A stretch of 47,878 nt of DNA, taken from the NCBI RefSeq assembly GCF_003612055.1, contig NZ_RAWB01000010.1, positions 1 through 47,878 of the forward strand. Direction: 5' to 3'. This document shows, one piece after another, positions 9,401 through 19,400 of the stretch (positions are counted from its first letter, which is position 1; every line of letters starts with the position of its first letter). Made by a program: the position numbers and the translations under genes. The notes under the pieces are model-generated. The model had not been told where the DNA came from, searched no databases, and saw only the letters and a list, made by a program, of their open reading frames with translations. This DNA comes from Corallococcus llansteffanensis. Its GTDB lineage: Bacteria; Myxococcota; Myxococcia; Myxococcales; Myxococcaceae.

Positions 9401-10273
9401 GAGCGGCTGGCGGAAGAGGCCGCCTCCGAGTCACTGCGCAAGGAGGAGTCGGTGTGGACGGGTGCCGCGGGAGAGGGCACCACGAAGCTGCCGGTGGAGC
9501 GCGCGGGCAGCGCGTCGGGGGCCTCGCGGGTCGTGGAGGTGTCGCTGTCGGAGGACGAGACGCGGCGGCTCCACGAGAAGCTCTCCGGGACGTGGCGTGC
9601 GGACGTGGCGGAGGGCGCGCTGGCGGCGCTCGGTCAGGCGCTGGCGGCCTGGACGGGTGGAGGCCGGCTGCGGGTGGATGTCGTGACGGATGGACGCGAC
9701 GCGTTCGACGGCCAGGACTTCTCCCGCACGGTGGGCTGCTTCGACGTCACCTGGCCGCTGCTGCTGGAGCTGGAGCGCGGACAGGGGGCGAGCGACGCGC
9801 TCAAGGCCGCGAAGGAGCGCATGCGCCGCGTGCCGCGCCGGGGCATCGGCTTCGGCCTGCTGCGCGACGGGGCGCACGGTGAGCTGTCCGAGCGCCTGCG
9901 CCGCCTGCCCCGGGCGGAGGTGCTCGTGCGGCACCTGGGAGCAGTGGATTCCACGGAGGACGCGTCGCCGTTCGGTGCGGGCCTGCTGCCTGGGGCCCAC
10001 CGTGCGACGGGTGGGTACGCGTTGGAAGTGGAGACGTTCCTGTCCGGCGGGCGCCTGCACGTGCGCTGCGCCTACGACGACGGGACGTACACGCAGGCGA
10101 CGGCGTCGCGGCTCGCGGGGGAGGTCCTCGGTGCGCTGCGCACGCTGGGCAGCGAGGAGCAGGACACCCGCGCGGCATTGTCATCCGTGGATTTCCCCCT
10201 GGCGGGCCTGGATGACTCGCAGCTGGGGGCGCTCGCGGCGCTCATCAACGATGCGGACGGGTCGGAGGGCTGA
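3416..10273 (+). CDS. PKS module protein: KS-AT-KR-DH-like-ACP plus C-terminal epimerization-type domain
   Basis: This 2285-residue type I PKS module should extend the starter from the upstream NRPS by one malonyl unit. The KS (about 13-440) has active-site Cys185 in TACSTS, an EAHGTGTPMGDP motif and KSNVGHLD. The AT (about 535-830) has GHSVGEY with Ser633 and HAFH at 729-732, the pattern of malonyl-CoA-specific ATs. The KR (about 1150-1370) has TGGLGGIG at 1160-1167 and catalytic Ser1305, Tyr1318 and Asn1322, so it looks active; it lacks the LDD of B-type KRs. A DH-like double-hotdog region follows the KR. The ACP has GGDS (Ser1775). Residues about 1790-2280 are an NRPS epimerization-type domain in a very unusual place. 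The ATG overlaps the upstream stop (ATGA) and has AGGGG six bases before it. The next gene starts nine bases after this stop. Confidence 0.92.
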   Translation: MSSDIEQDAPSMEGVAIVGMACRFPGASTPEAFWKNLQEGVESITFFKDEELDRAAIDPAELKDPKYVKARATLDGIEQFDARFFELSPREAEITDPQQRLFMECAWEALESAGQDPARAKGPIGIYAGAGANGYLLYNLSSAGHLTGTVSAFQAVIHNKNDHLATRVAYKLDLKGPAVTVQTACSTSLVAVYHACQSLLSLQCDTALAGGVTVSVPQKTGYLYTERGIGSPDGHCRPFDANAQGTVGGSGAGVVVLKRLSDAIADGDVIHAVIRGGALNNDGTDKVGYTAPSVNGQAEVIGMAHALSGVDPDTITYVEAHGTGTPMGDPIEVKALTKAFRGGGATRNGYCGLGSVKSNVGHLDTAAGIAGLIKTALTLKHRQLPPSLGFERPNPEIDFANSPFYVNAKLQDWNAPAPRRAGVSAFGLGGTNAHVVVEEAPERKPSGPSREYQLLVVSARSDAALETATTRLAEHLKAHPDLNLADVAFTLQMGRKAFEHRRFVVVRTVEEAAQALATLSPDRVITRTQERVTRPVVFMFPGQGSQHPGMAASLYRTEAVFKQEADRCLELLSKRHGLDLKPLVFGSDTQDAQAAAKLEQTAVTQPALFVVEYALAKLLLSWGLEPSAMIGHSVGEYVAACLAGVFTLEDALELVATRGRLMQSCPPGAMLSVQLAEADVRPLLGDGLEVAAANAPGSCVVAGTPAAIEALEKRLAAKDVLARRLRTSHAFHSAMMDPIVGAFRNAVAKAKPSAPKLRFISNVTGTWITAEQATSPDYWAKHLRQPVRFADGLDELLKESEAVLLEVGPGKALQSLARWHPRKKPTQSMHTTLPTVGEPTPEAEYLLRTLGYLWLLGVDAPGYFDGETRRREPLPTYPFERQRYWVDLRASTGTQSAKRGGSLEKRQDVAGWFWLPVWKESAPKVAAVGAPDAKAAPWLLLQDRAGLGAKLAAKLRQQGHALVEVTQGREFRRTGADAYELNPGRREDYAALLSELAADGRLPERIVHLTGITAEGSGAATEDVVERSFFSPLHLAQALGAHAAGKPVRLTLVSNGMQEVIGGDLVSPEQAVALGPTNVIPRELPHVHCRSVDVTLPPAGSFQAGRLVELLAAELASDAEEPVAAFRGGRRWVRDFEEVRLEAGPESAVPLREGGVYLITGGLGGIGLSFAEALAEKFHARLVLVGRAVVPPREEWAKHLESGDEATRRRIQAVQRLEEKGAKVLALSADVTDLERMRAVVATARERFGALHGVIHAAGVPGGGLLQLKTREAATAVLAPKVTGTRVLAAVLEGERLDFFAACSSLTTVVGRFGQVDYTAANAYLDAFTRAFQARTGTYAVSINWGAWDEVGMAARPATQTGEGRAIPHPFVHRCLVDTPQRKVFSGTFGEPRSQWVTDEHRILGNPTVPGVTYFEMVRAAVADEARGRTIELLDNYFLAPLRVPENETREVRLTLEKDGDGYRWGVKSLPPGGVGKGTDHSAGRVRFGGPRVARVEDLEAIRKRCDKPRPQSLEAEYEQELGPRWRSVQAILPGDNELLMVLELMPEFTGDFEQLLFHPSLIDRTSGIAKSFLAEHGYYLPFGYKVLRLHGELPRRVYSHARFRANESSNGDETLAFDLTMMDEQGRVLVEVERLTQKRVNDPAAELRALAAAARESALAKVLPTDERKEIAPSEGVTALERILASALASQVVVSVRDLHATIAHTDEVVRERVLQAVGETRAPGEQQARPKLKTEYVAPRNDIEQRIAEAWQAVLGIDKVGVNDNFFELGGDSVQAIQIIARGSQSGLQLSPQQFFQYSTIAELAAMIAGIVAKQAEQGPVVGPAPLTPEQRRLLEAPVAASTRVARVAVRGAVEASALSQALGTVLSHHDALRLRFTRGVSGWQQAGTAPGAEVPFAEVDLRALPAAEHEAALHGEEEKLRAKLDVGAGPLVSAAWVRLEGGAGSQLLIAAHGLAVDGASWRLLVEDLSAAVRHARGGPGLRTKTASFKRWAERLAEEAASESLRKEESVWTGAAGEGTTKLPVERAGSASGASRVVEVSLSEDETRRLHEKLSGTWRADVAEGALAALGQALAAWTGGGRLRVDVVTDGRDAFDGQDFSRTVGCFDVTWPLLLELERGQGASDALKAAKERMRRVPRRGIGFGLLRDGAHGELSERLRRLPRAEVLVRHLGAVDSTEDASPFGAGLLPGAHRATGGYALEVETFLSGGRLHVRCAYDDGTYTQATASRLAGEVLGALRTLGSEEQDTRAALSSVDFPLAGLDDSQLGALAALINDADGSEG
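7518..8350 (+). other. DH-like domain placed after the KR in the PKS module
   Basis: Residues about 1368-1645 of the PKS protein look like a PKS dehydratase. The first catalytic motif HxxxGxxxxP is present as HRILGNPTVP with His1401. The second, normally Dxxx(Q/H) after HPxLLD, reads HPSLIDRTSG: Asp1564 is kept but the Q/H position is Gly. The usual order in reducing cis-AT modules is DH before KR; here it follows the KR. The domain might still dehydrate, might act on a different intermediate as pyran-forming DH relatives do, or might be inactive. The product is therefore either a beta-hydroxy or an enoyl unit. Confidence 0.7.
8880..10240 (+). other. Epimerization-type NRPS domain with damaged HHxxxDG, fused behind a PKS ACP
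   Basis: The segment is recognisable as an E domain from PLTPEQRRLLE at its start, HHDALRLRF, RRVPRRGIGFGLLR (the E-specific Gly-rich motif) and RHLGAVDS. The catalytic motif reads HGLAVDG (1955-1961), so the second, catalytic His is Gly1956. A malonyl-derived unit also has no alpha-stereocentre to epimerise. The domain is therefore probably not an epimerase. The next protein begins with a condensation domain of the type that normally follows E domains, so a docking role for this C-terminus is the simplest idea. Confidence 0.8.
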
Positions 10274-10282
10274 GGCAACACC

Positions 10283-13200
10283 ATGAAGAACGTCGACGAC
10301 ATCTACCGTCTTTCGCCCATGCAGCAGGGCCTGCTGTTCCACACGCTCGGCGCGCCGGGCACCTACGTGGAACAGGTCTACTGGTCCTGGCGCGGGGAGC
10401 TGGACGTGGCCACGCTCCAACAGGCGTGGCAGCGGATGGTGGGGCGTCACACGCCCCTGCGCACGGCGTTCTTCTGGGAAGGCATGAAGGAACCCCTCCA
10501 GGCGGTGCGCCGGCTCATCGAGCCGACGTGGCGTCTGGAGGACTGGACCCAGGTGCCGCCCGAGGCGCAGGAATCGCGCTTCGCGGCCCGCCTGGAGCAG
10601 GATCAGCGCGAGGGCTTCAACCTGTCCGCGGCGCCGCTGCTGCGCTTCACGCTGGTGCGCTGCGGGCCCGCGCTCACGCGGTGCATGCTCAGCTACCACC
10701 ACCTGGTGATGGATGGCTGGTCGCTGCCCGTGTGCATGCGGGAGCTGTTCCTCACCTACGACGCGCTCAGCCGGGGCGAGGAGCCGAAGCTGGAGCCGGC
10801 CCGGCCGTACCGGGACTACATCGGCTGGCTGTCGAAGCAGGACCGGGGGCAGGCGGAGCGCTTCTGGCGTGAGCGGCTGGGTGGCTTCCGCGCCGCCACG
10901 CCGCTCGCGGTGGACCGTCCGTCCGCGCCCGGCACGGAGGTGGAGGCCTACGGCACCCAGTCCCTGCGTCCGGGGGCGGGGCTGAGCGGCCGACTGGCGA
11001 CGTTCACGCGGCAGTACCAGGTGACGTTGAGCACGCTGGTGCAGGGCGCGTGGGCGCTGACGTTGGGCCGGTACAGCGGACAGGACGACGTGGCCTTCGG
11101 CACGGTCGTGTCCGGACGTCCGCCCTCACTGCCCGGCGTGGATGGCATGCTGGGCACGTTCATCAACACGCAGGTGAGCCGCGTGCGGCTGCCTTCGGAC
11201 GCGTCGGTGCTGTCGTGGCTGAAGGCGCTGCAAGCGGAGCAGTTCGCCGCGCGTGACTACGAATACGTATCGCTGGTGGACGTGCAGGGCTGGAGCGACG
11301 TGCCCCGCGGCCAGCCCCTCTTCCAGAGCCTGGTCATCTTCGAGAACCTGCCGCGTCGCGGGCTCGCGCCCGAGATGACGGCGCGGCTGCCGGTGGATGG
11401 CTTCTCGCGCACGCACGCGCGCACCGGCTACCCGTTGAGCTTCGTGGTGCTCCCGGACGCCACGGACCTGGAGCTGCAACTCACCTACGACAAGGCCCGC
11501 TTCGACGCGGCCACGGTCCAGCGGATGCTGGGCCACGTCGCCACGGTGCTGGAGTCCATCGTCGGAGCACCGGAGGCGCGGCTGTCGGACGTCACGCTCC
11601 TCACGTCCGAGGAGCGGCAGCAGGTCCTGCACGCGTGGAACAACACCCGCGCGGAGTTCCCGTCGTCCGAGGGCATCCCCTCGCTCTTCGAGGCCCAGGC
11701 GCGCACCACGCCCGACGCCATCGCCCTCTCCTTCCAGGGCCAGTCGCTCACCTACGCGCAGCTCGACGCGCTCTCCAACCAGCTTGCCCGGCGGATCCAG
11801 GAGCTGGGAGTCCGCCCCGGTGACTTCGTCGTCTTGGGCCTGGAGCGCTCCTTCGAGCTGGTGGTGTCCCTGCTCGCCATCCTCAAGGCGGGCGCGGCCT
11901 ATGTCCCGCTGGAGGTCTCGCATCCGCGCGAGCGTCTGGCGCTGATGCTCCAGGATGTCGGAGCGCGCCTGCTCATCACGCGCGAGCGGCTCGCGGACAC
12001 GCTCTCCCCGCTCGTCCCCGCGACGCTCTGCCTGGACGCGGACTGGCGTGCGCAGCTCGCCTCACTGCCGGACTCCGCACCGGAAGTCTCGGGCGTGGGC
12101 GGCGACAGCCTCGCCTACGTGATGTTCACGTCCGGCTCCACGGGCCGACCCAAGGGCGTGTGCATTCCCCACCGTGCCGTCGTGCGGCTGGTGCGCGGCA
12201 ATGGCTTCATGCGCTTCGGGCCCCAGGAGGTCTTCCTCCAGCTGGCCCCCGCCGCGTTCGACGCCTCCACCCTGGAGCTGTGGGGCGCGCTGCTGCATGG
12301 CGCCCACCTGGTGCTCGCGCCCGCGCAGGACCTCTCTTTGTCCGAGGTGGCGGAGCTGTTGCGCCATCACCGCGTCACCACACTCTGGCTGACGGCCGCC
12401 CTCTTCGAGCAGATGGTCCTGCACCACCCCGACGCCCTGGCGACCGTGCCCCAGGTGCTCGCGGGCGGTGACGTGCTGCCCGTCCAGCGGGTGCGCGATC
12501 ACCTGTCACGGCTTCCCTCGCAGGCCGTGCTGATCAACGGCTACGGCCCTACGGAGAACACGACGTTCTCCACGACCCACACCCTGCGGCCCACGGACGC
12601 GCCGGGAGCATCGATTCCCATTGGCCGTCCCATCGGGAACTCGACGGCGTACGTGCTGGACGGGGCGCTGCGGCCGGTGCCCGTGGGCGTGCCGGGCGAG
12701 CTGTACGTCGGCGGCGAAGGGCTCGCGTGGGGCTACCTGCACCAGCCGGCGCTGACGGCCGAGCGCTTCGTTCCGCATCCCTTCAGCACCACCCCGGGCG
12801 CGCGCCTCTACCGCACGGGCGACTCGGTGCGCTGGCGGCCCGACGGCACGTTGGACTTCCTGGGCCGCGTCGACTTCCAGGTGAAGCTGCGCGGCTTCCG
12901 CATCGAGCCCGGCGAGGTCGAAGCCGCCGTGCGCCAGGTGCCCGGCGTCCGCGAAGCCGTCGTCCTCGTGCGCGAGGACGTCCCCGGAGACAAGCGCCTC
13001 GTCGCATACGTGGTGCCCACCGCTCCGGAGACGGCCCACCCCTCCCCGTCCGATCTCCGGGAGCACCTGCGCCAGCGGGTGCCCGAGTACATGGTGCCCG
13101 CGGCCTTCATGCTGCTGGAGGCACTGCCGCTCAACGCCAACGGCAAGGTGGACCGCAAGGCCCTGCCCGCGCCCGACGCGAGCGCCGTGGTGCGCGTCCC

Positions 13201-13440
13201 CTCGCGCCCGCCCTCCACCGACACCGAGCGCCGACTCGCGGCGCTCTGGACGGAGGTGTTGAGCCTGGACGCGGTGAACGCGGAGGACGACTTCTTCGCG
13301 CTCGGTGGCCACTCGCTGCGAGTCACCCAGCTCGTCTCCCGCGTGCGCGCCGTCTTCGACGTGGAGCTGCCCCTGCGGGCCGTGTTCGAGGCTCCGACCC
13401 TCGCCGCCCTGGCCGCGCGCCTGGACTCCGCCAACACCGA
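10283..13440 (+). other. Module 1: C(D-type)-A(Val-like)-PCP
   Basis: The N-terminal C domain begins LSPMQQGLLFH, the signature of condensation domains that accept from an upstream E domain, and has an intact HHLVMDG at 139-145. This matches the E-type domain that ends the preceding protein. The A domain (about 440-970) has [11 protein letters not shown] and [10 protein letters not shown]; its pocket reads DALWLGGTFK, close to the common Val code DAFWIGGTFK. The PCP serine is residue 1011 in LGGHS. Confidence 0.88.
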
Positions 13441-16400
13441 CGCCGCGAAGCAGGCACCGCCCCTGGTGCGGGTGTCGCGCGAAGGCACCTTGCCGCTGTC
13501 GTTCTCCCAGCAGCGCCTGTGGTTCCTGGATCAACTCCAGCCCGACAGCGCCTTCTACATCGTGCCCGGCGTGGTGTGGCTGGAGGGTGAGCTCGACCCG
13601 AAGGCGCTCGAGCAGAGCCTGCATGCCCTGGTGGAACGCCACGAGGTCCTGCGCACCACCTTCCCGCCCGACGGCGACTCACCCGTCCAGGTCATCCACG
13701 CCACGGGGCTGACCGCACTGCCCATCATCGACCTGGCGCACCTGGCCCCCGATGCGCGCGAGTCCGAGGCCCGACGCCTCGCCACCGAAGAGGCCCTGCG
13801 TCCGTTCGACCTGAAGAACGGCCCCGTGCTACGGGCCACCCTGCTGCGGCTGGAGCCCACGCGTCACGCGCTCCTCGTAACGCTGCACCACATCGTGTCG
13901 GACGGTTGGTCGCTCGGCGTGATGGTGCGCGAGCTGGCCGCGCTCTACCGCGCCTTCTTCACCGAGCAGACCCCGAGCCTGCCCCCGCTGCCGGTGCAGT
14001 ACGCCGACTTCGCGGTCTGGCAGCGTCAGTGGCTCCAGGGAGACGTGCTCGAAGCGCAGCTCGACTTCTGGCGTCAGCAACTCGCGGGTGCGCCCGCGGC
14101 GCTGGAGCTGCCCACTGACCGGCCTCGTCCCGCCGTGCAGTCCTTCCGGGGCGCGTCGCTCCCGGTCCTCCTGTCACGCGCCATCGTGGATCCGGTGCAG
14201 GCCCTGGCGCAGCAGGAAGGCGCCACGCCGTTCATGGTGCTGCTGGCCTCCTTCCAGCTCCTGCTCTCGCGCTACTCCGGTCAGCAGGACGTCTCTGTCG
14301 GCGCGCCCATCGCCAACCGCAACCGCGCGGAGACCGAAGGCCTCATCGGCTTCTTCGTCAACTCGCTCGTCCTGCGCGCGCGCATCGACTCCCGGGCCTC
14401 CTTCCGCACCCTGCTGCGCCAGGTGAAGCAGTCCACCCTCGCCGCGTACGAGCACCAGGACGTCCCCTTCGAGAAGCTCGTCGAAGCGCTCCAGCCCCAG
14501 CGCGATCTGAGCCGTTCACCGCTGTTTCAGGTCATCTTCGCGCTGCAGAACGCCCCCATGGGCGCGATGGAGCTGCCCGGCCTGCGGCTGAGCCTGCGCG
14601 AGCCCGAGACCGCCACCGCGAAGTTCGACCTGGACCTCAACTTCCAGGAGACCGCCGAGGGCCTCGCCGGCTCCATCGGCTACAGCACCGACCTCTTCGA
14701 CGCGTCCACCGTCCGCCGGATGATGGAGCACTACGGCGTGTTGCTGGCCGCGCTGTGCGCCCGGCCTGACGCGCCGCTGTCCACGCTCTCGCTGCTGACC
14801 GGCGACGAGCGCCAGCGCGTGCTCGTGGACTGGAACGCCACCACTCGCGACTACCCGCGCGAGCCGTCCCTGGCCGCCCTCTTCTCACGGCAGACCGCGC
14901 TCACCCCGGACGCCATCGCCCTCGTGCAGGGCAAGCAGGAGCTGACGTACTCCCAGCTCGACTCGCTCTCGAATCAGCTCGGGCATCACCTGCGGAGCCT
15001 CGGTGTCGGGCATGGCTCCCGCGTCGCGCTCTCGCTGGAGCGTTCGTTCGAGCTGGTCGTCTCCATCCTCGCCATCCTCAAGGCAGGAGGCGCCTACGTC
15101 CCGCTGGATGCGTCCCACCCGCAGGAGCGCCTGGGCCTGATGCTCCAGGACGTCGGGGCCAACCTGCTCCTCACGCAGGAGCGGTTCACCGCGTCCCTGT
15201 CGCCCCTCTTCCGCTCGACGCTCTGCCTCGACGCCGACTGGCGCGCGCGGCTCGCGTCGAAGCCGGACTCCGCGCTGGACGTCCCGGGCATGGGCGGCGA
15301 CAGCCTGGCCTACGTGATGTTCACGTCCGGCTCCACGGGCCGGCCCAAGGGAGTCTGCATCCCCCAGCGCGCCGTCACGCGGCTGGTGCGCGACAACACC
15401 TTCCTGCGCTTCGGTCCGCAGGAGGTCTTCCTCCAACTGGCCCCCGTCGCCTTCGACGCCTCCACCCTGGAGCTGTGGGGCCCGCTGCTCCACGGGGCCC
15501 GGCTGGTGCTGCCCCCTCCGCACGCGCTCTCGCTGGAAGAGGTCGCCGAGCTGCTGCGGCACCACCGCGTCTCCTCCCTCTTCATCACGACCGCCCTCTT
15601 CGCCCAGTTGGTGCAGCACGAGCCCGAAGCGCTGGCGAACGTGTCCCAGCTCATGGCCGGCGGCGAAGCCATGCCCCTCGCGCGCGCTCGCGAGCACCTG
15701 CTGCGCATGCGCCCGGGCACCCGCTTCTTCCACGTATACGGGCCCACGGAGAACACCACGTTCTCCACCAGCCAGCCCCTGGAGCCCGGGACGCCCGTCG
15801 GTGGCTCGCTGCCCATCGGCCGGTCCATCTCCAACTCCACGGCCTACGTGCTGGATCCGGACCTGCAACCGGTCCCCGTGGGCGTGCCCGGAGAGCTGTA
15901 CGTCGGAGGCGAAGGGCTCGCCTGGGGCTACCTCCAGCAGCCCGCGCTGACCGCCGAGCGCTTCCTGCCGGATCCCTTCGGGACGACTCCGGGCGCACGC
16001 CTCTACCGCACCGGCGACAAGGTGCGCTGGCTGGCCGACGGGGCGCTCGACTTCCTGGGCCGCACCGACTTCCAGGTGAAGCTGCGCGGCTTCCGCATCG
16101 AGCCAGGCGAAATCGAAACCGTCCTGCGCCAGGTGCCCGGCGTCCGTGAAGCCATCGTCCTCGTGCGAGAGGACAGCCCCGGAGACAAGCGCCTCGTCGC
16201 GTACGTGGTCCCCCAGGGCAATGAAGCACCCACGCCGGAAACGCTGCGCACCACGCTCAAGCAGCACCTGCCCGAGTACATGGTGCCCGCGGCCTTCGTC
16301 CTGATGGACGCGCTGCCGCTCAACGCCAACAACAAGGTGGACCGCAAGGCCCTGCCCACGCCCGACGCAGGCTCCGTGGTGCGCGCCGCGTCGCGCCCGC

Positions 16401-19400
16401 CCGAGACGGACACCGAGCGTCAGCTCGCGACCCTCTGGGCCGACGTGCTGAAGCTCGACACCGTGGGCGCCGGGGACGACTTCTTCGCCCTGGGTGGCCA
16501 CTCGCTCCTGGCCACGCAGCTCGTCTCCCGCCTCCGCGCTGCCTTCGGCGTGGAGCTGCCCCTGCGCGTGCTATTCGAGGCCCCCACGCTCGAAGCGCTC
16601 GCCGGACGCATCGATACCGTGCGCACCCAGGCCCGGGCGCCACAAGCCCCACCGATGGTGCCGGTGTCGCGCGACGGTGTCCTGCCGCTCTCCTTCGCGC
16701 AGCAGCGGCTGTGGTTCCTGGATCAGCTCGAACCCGGCAGCACCGTCTACAACGTCCCGGGCGTCCTCCACCTGGAGGGAGCGCTCGACCCCGCCGCGCT
16801 CCAGCAGGCCTTGGACGCACTCGTGCGGCGGCACGAGGTCCTGCGCACGACCTTCGCTCCGGGACAGAGCGGTCCCGTGCAGCGCATCGCGCCGCCCGCC
16901 CCGTGCGCCTTCGAGCGCATCGACCTGGGGTCCCTGTCGGCGTCCGAGCGCGAGCTCCGTCTGCGAAGCCTCATCGCGGAACACGCGTCACGTCCGTTCG
17001 ACCTGTCGCGAGGTCCGCTCTTCCGCGCCGTGCTGGTGCGCCTGGGCGCGAAGCAGCACGTGCTGTTGGTGCTCACCCACCACATCGCCTCGGACGGCTG
17101 GTCCGTGGGCGTCATGGTGCGCGAGTTCGCCGCCCTCTACCGCGCCTTCACCACCGGACAGGCTCCGACCCTGCCCCTGCTGCCGGTGCAGTACGCCGAC
17201 TTCGCGGTCTGGCAGCGGCAGTGGCTCCAGGGAGACGTGCTCGAAGCGCAGCTCGACTTCTGGCGTCAGCAGCTCGCGGGTGCGCCCGCGGCGCTGGAGC
17301 TGCCCACCGACCGGCCCCGTCCCGCGGTGCAGTCCTTCCGGGGCGCGTCGCTCCCGGTCTCGTTGTCCGCGGCTGTCTCCAGCGCCCTCAAGTCCTTGGC
17401 GCAGCAGGAAGGCGCCACGCCGTTCATGGCGCTGCTGGCCTCCTTCCAGCTCCTGCTCTCCCGCTACTCCGGTCAGCAGGACGTCTCCGTCGGCGCGCCC
17501 ATCGCCAACCGCAACCGCGCGGAGACCGAAGGCCTTATCGGCTTCTTCGTCAACTCGCTTGTCCTGCGTGCGCGCATCGACTCCCGCGCCTCCTTCCGCG
17601 CCCTGCTGCGCCAGGTGAAGCGGTCCACCCTCGCCGCGTACGAGCACCAGGACGTCCCCTTCGAGAAGCTCGTCGAAGCGCTCCAGCCGCAACGTGACGC
17701 CAGTCGCTCGCCCCTCTTCCAGGTGTCCTTCGCGCTGCAGAACGCGCACCTGGGCGCGCTGGAGCTGCCCGGCCTGAGCCTCAAGCTGCGTGAAGCCGAA
17801 GCCACCACCGCGAAGTTCGACCTGGACCTCAACTTCCAGGAGACCGCCGAGGGCTTCACCGGCTCCATCGGCTACGGCACCGACCTGTTCGACGCCTCCA
17901 CCGTCCGCCGGATGATGGAGCACTACGCCGTCCTGCTCGACGCGCTGTGCGCCCGGCCGGACGCTCCGCTGTCCACGCTCTCACTCCTCGCGGGCGCGGA
18001 GCGTCAGCGCGTGCTCGTGGACTGGAACACGACGCGCTCCACCGCCCCCGTGGAGGACACCCTCCCGAGCCTCTTCGAGTCGCACGCCCGGCGCGCCCCG
18101 GACGCCGTGGCCGTCGAGCACGAGGGCCAGACCCTCACCTACGCGGAGCTGGATGCACGCGCCAACCAGCTCGCGCATCACCTGCGATCGCTCGGCTTCC
18201 CGCCGGAGGCGCGCATCGGGCTGTGCGTGGAGCGCGGGCTGGACCTGATGGTCGGCCTGCTGGGCATCCTCAAGGCCGGTGGCTGCTACGTGCCGCTGGA
18301 GCCCGCCTATCCCCGGCAGCGCCTGGCCTTCATGTTCCAGGACTCCGCCGTGTCGGCGGTGGTGACGCAGCAGTCCCTGCGCGACTCGCTGCCCGAGCAC
18401 ACGCTCCCCACGGTGTCCCTGGACTCGGACGCGCCGGTGCTCGCACGCCAGTCCACGCAAGCCCCCCAGGGCCCTCGCGTCGCGGCGGATCAGCTCGCGT
18501 ACGTCCTCTACACCTCTGGCTCCACCGGCCTGCCGAAGGGCGTGGGCATCACCCACCGTTCCATCGTCCACCTCGTGCGGGACACGGACTACGTGGACCT
18601 GCGCCCGACGGACTGCATGGCCCAGGTGGGCACGCCGTCGTTCGACGCGGCCACCTTCGAGATCTGGGGCGCGCTGCTCAACGGCGCGCGGCTGGTCGTC
18701 ATCCCGCGCGACGTGACGCTGTCCCCGCGAGCACTCGCGAAGCGCCTGAAGGACGCAGGCGCCACCACGGCCCTGCTCACCACGGCCCTCTTCCACCAGG
18801 TCGCGCGCGAGGTGCCGTCGGCCTTCGCGAGCATGCGCTACCTCTTCTTCGGCGGAGAGAAGGCGGATGCACGCGCGGCGCTCCAGGTGCTCGGAGCGCA
18901 GGGGCCCCAGCATCTGGTGAACCTCTACGGCCCCACCGAGGCCACCGTCTGCGCCACCTCGCAGGAGGTCGCGGGCCTGCCCGCTGATGCCACCGCCATC
19001 CCCATCGGCGGGCCGCTGACGCGCATGCGCGCCTACGTGCTGGATGCGCACGGTCAGCCCGTGCCCACGGGCGTCCCCGGTGAGCTGTATCTGGGCGGCG
19101 TCGGACTCGCGCGAGGCTACCTGGGCCAGCCCGCCCTGACGGCCGAGCGCTTCGTGCCCGACGCCTTCAGCAACCTGCCCGGAGCGCGGCTGTACCGCAC
19201 CGGCGACCGGGCGCGCTGGAATGAACGCGGCACGCTCGATTTCGTAGGCCGCGTGGATGCGCAGGTGAAGCTGCGCGGCTTCCGCATCGAACCGGCGGAG
19301 GTGGAGGCCTTCCTCCTCCAGCACCCGCAGGTGCGTGAAGCCGTGGTGCTGGTGCGCGAGCAGTCCCCGGGCGACCACCGCCTCGTGGCCTACGTGGTGC

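Noticed and set aside
8880-10240. The C-terminal domain of the PKS protein as an ordinary C domain
   Set aside because: It has the E-type motif VPRRGIGFGLLR and HLGAVD, so it belongs to the epimerization group even though the active-site His is missing.
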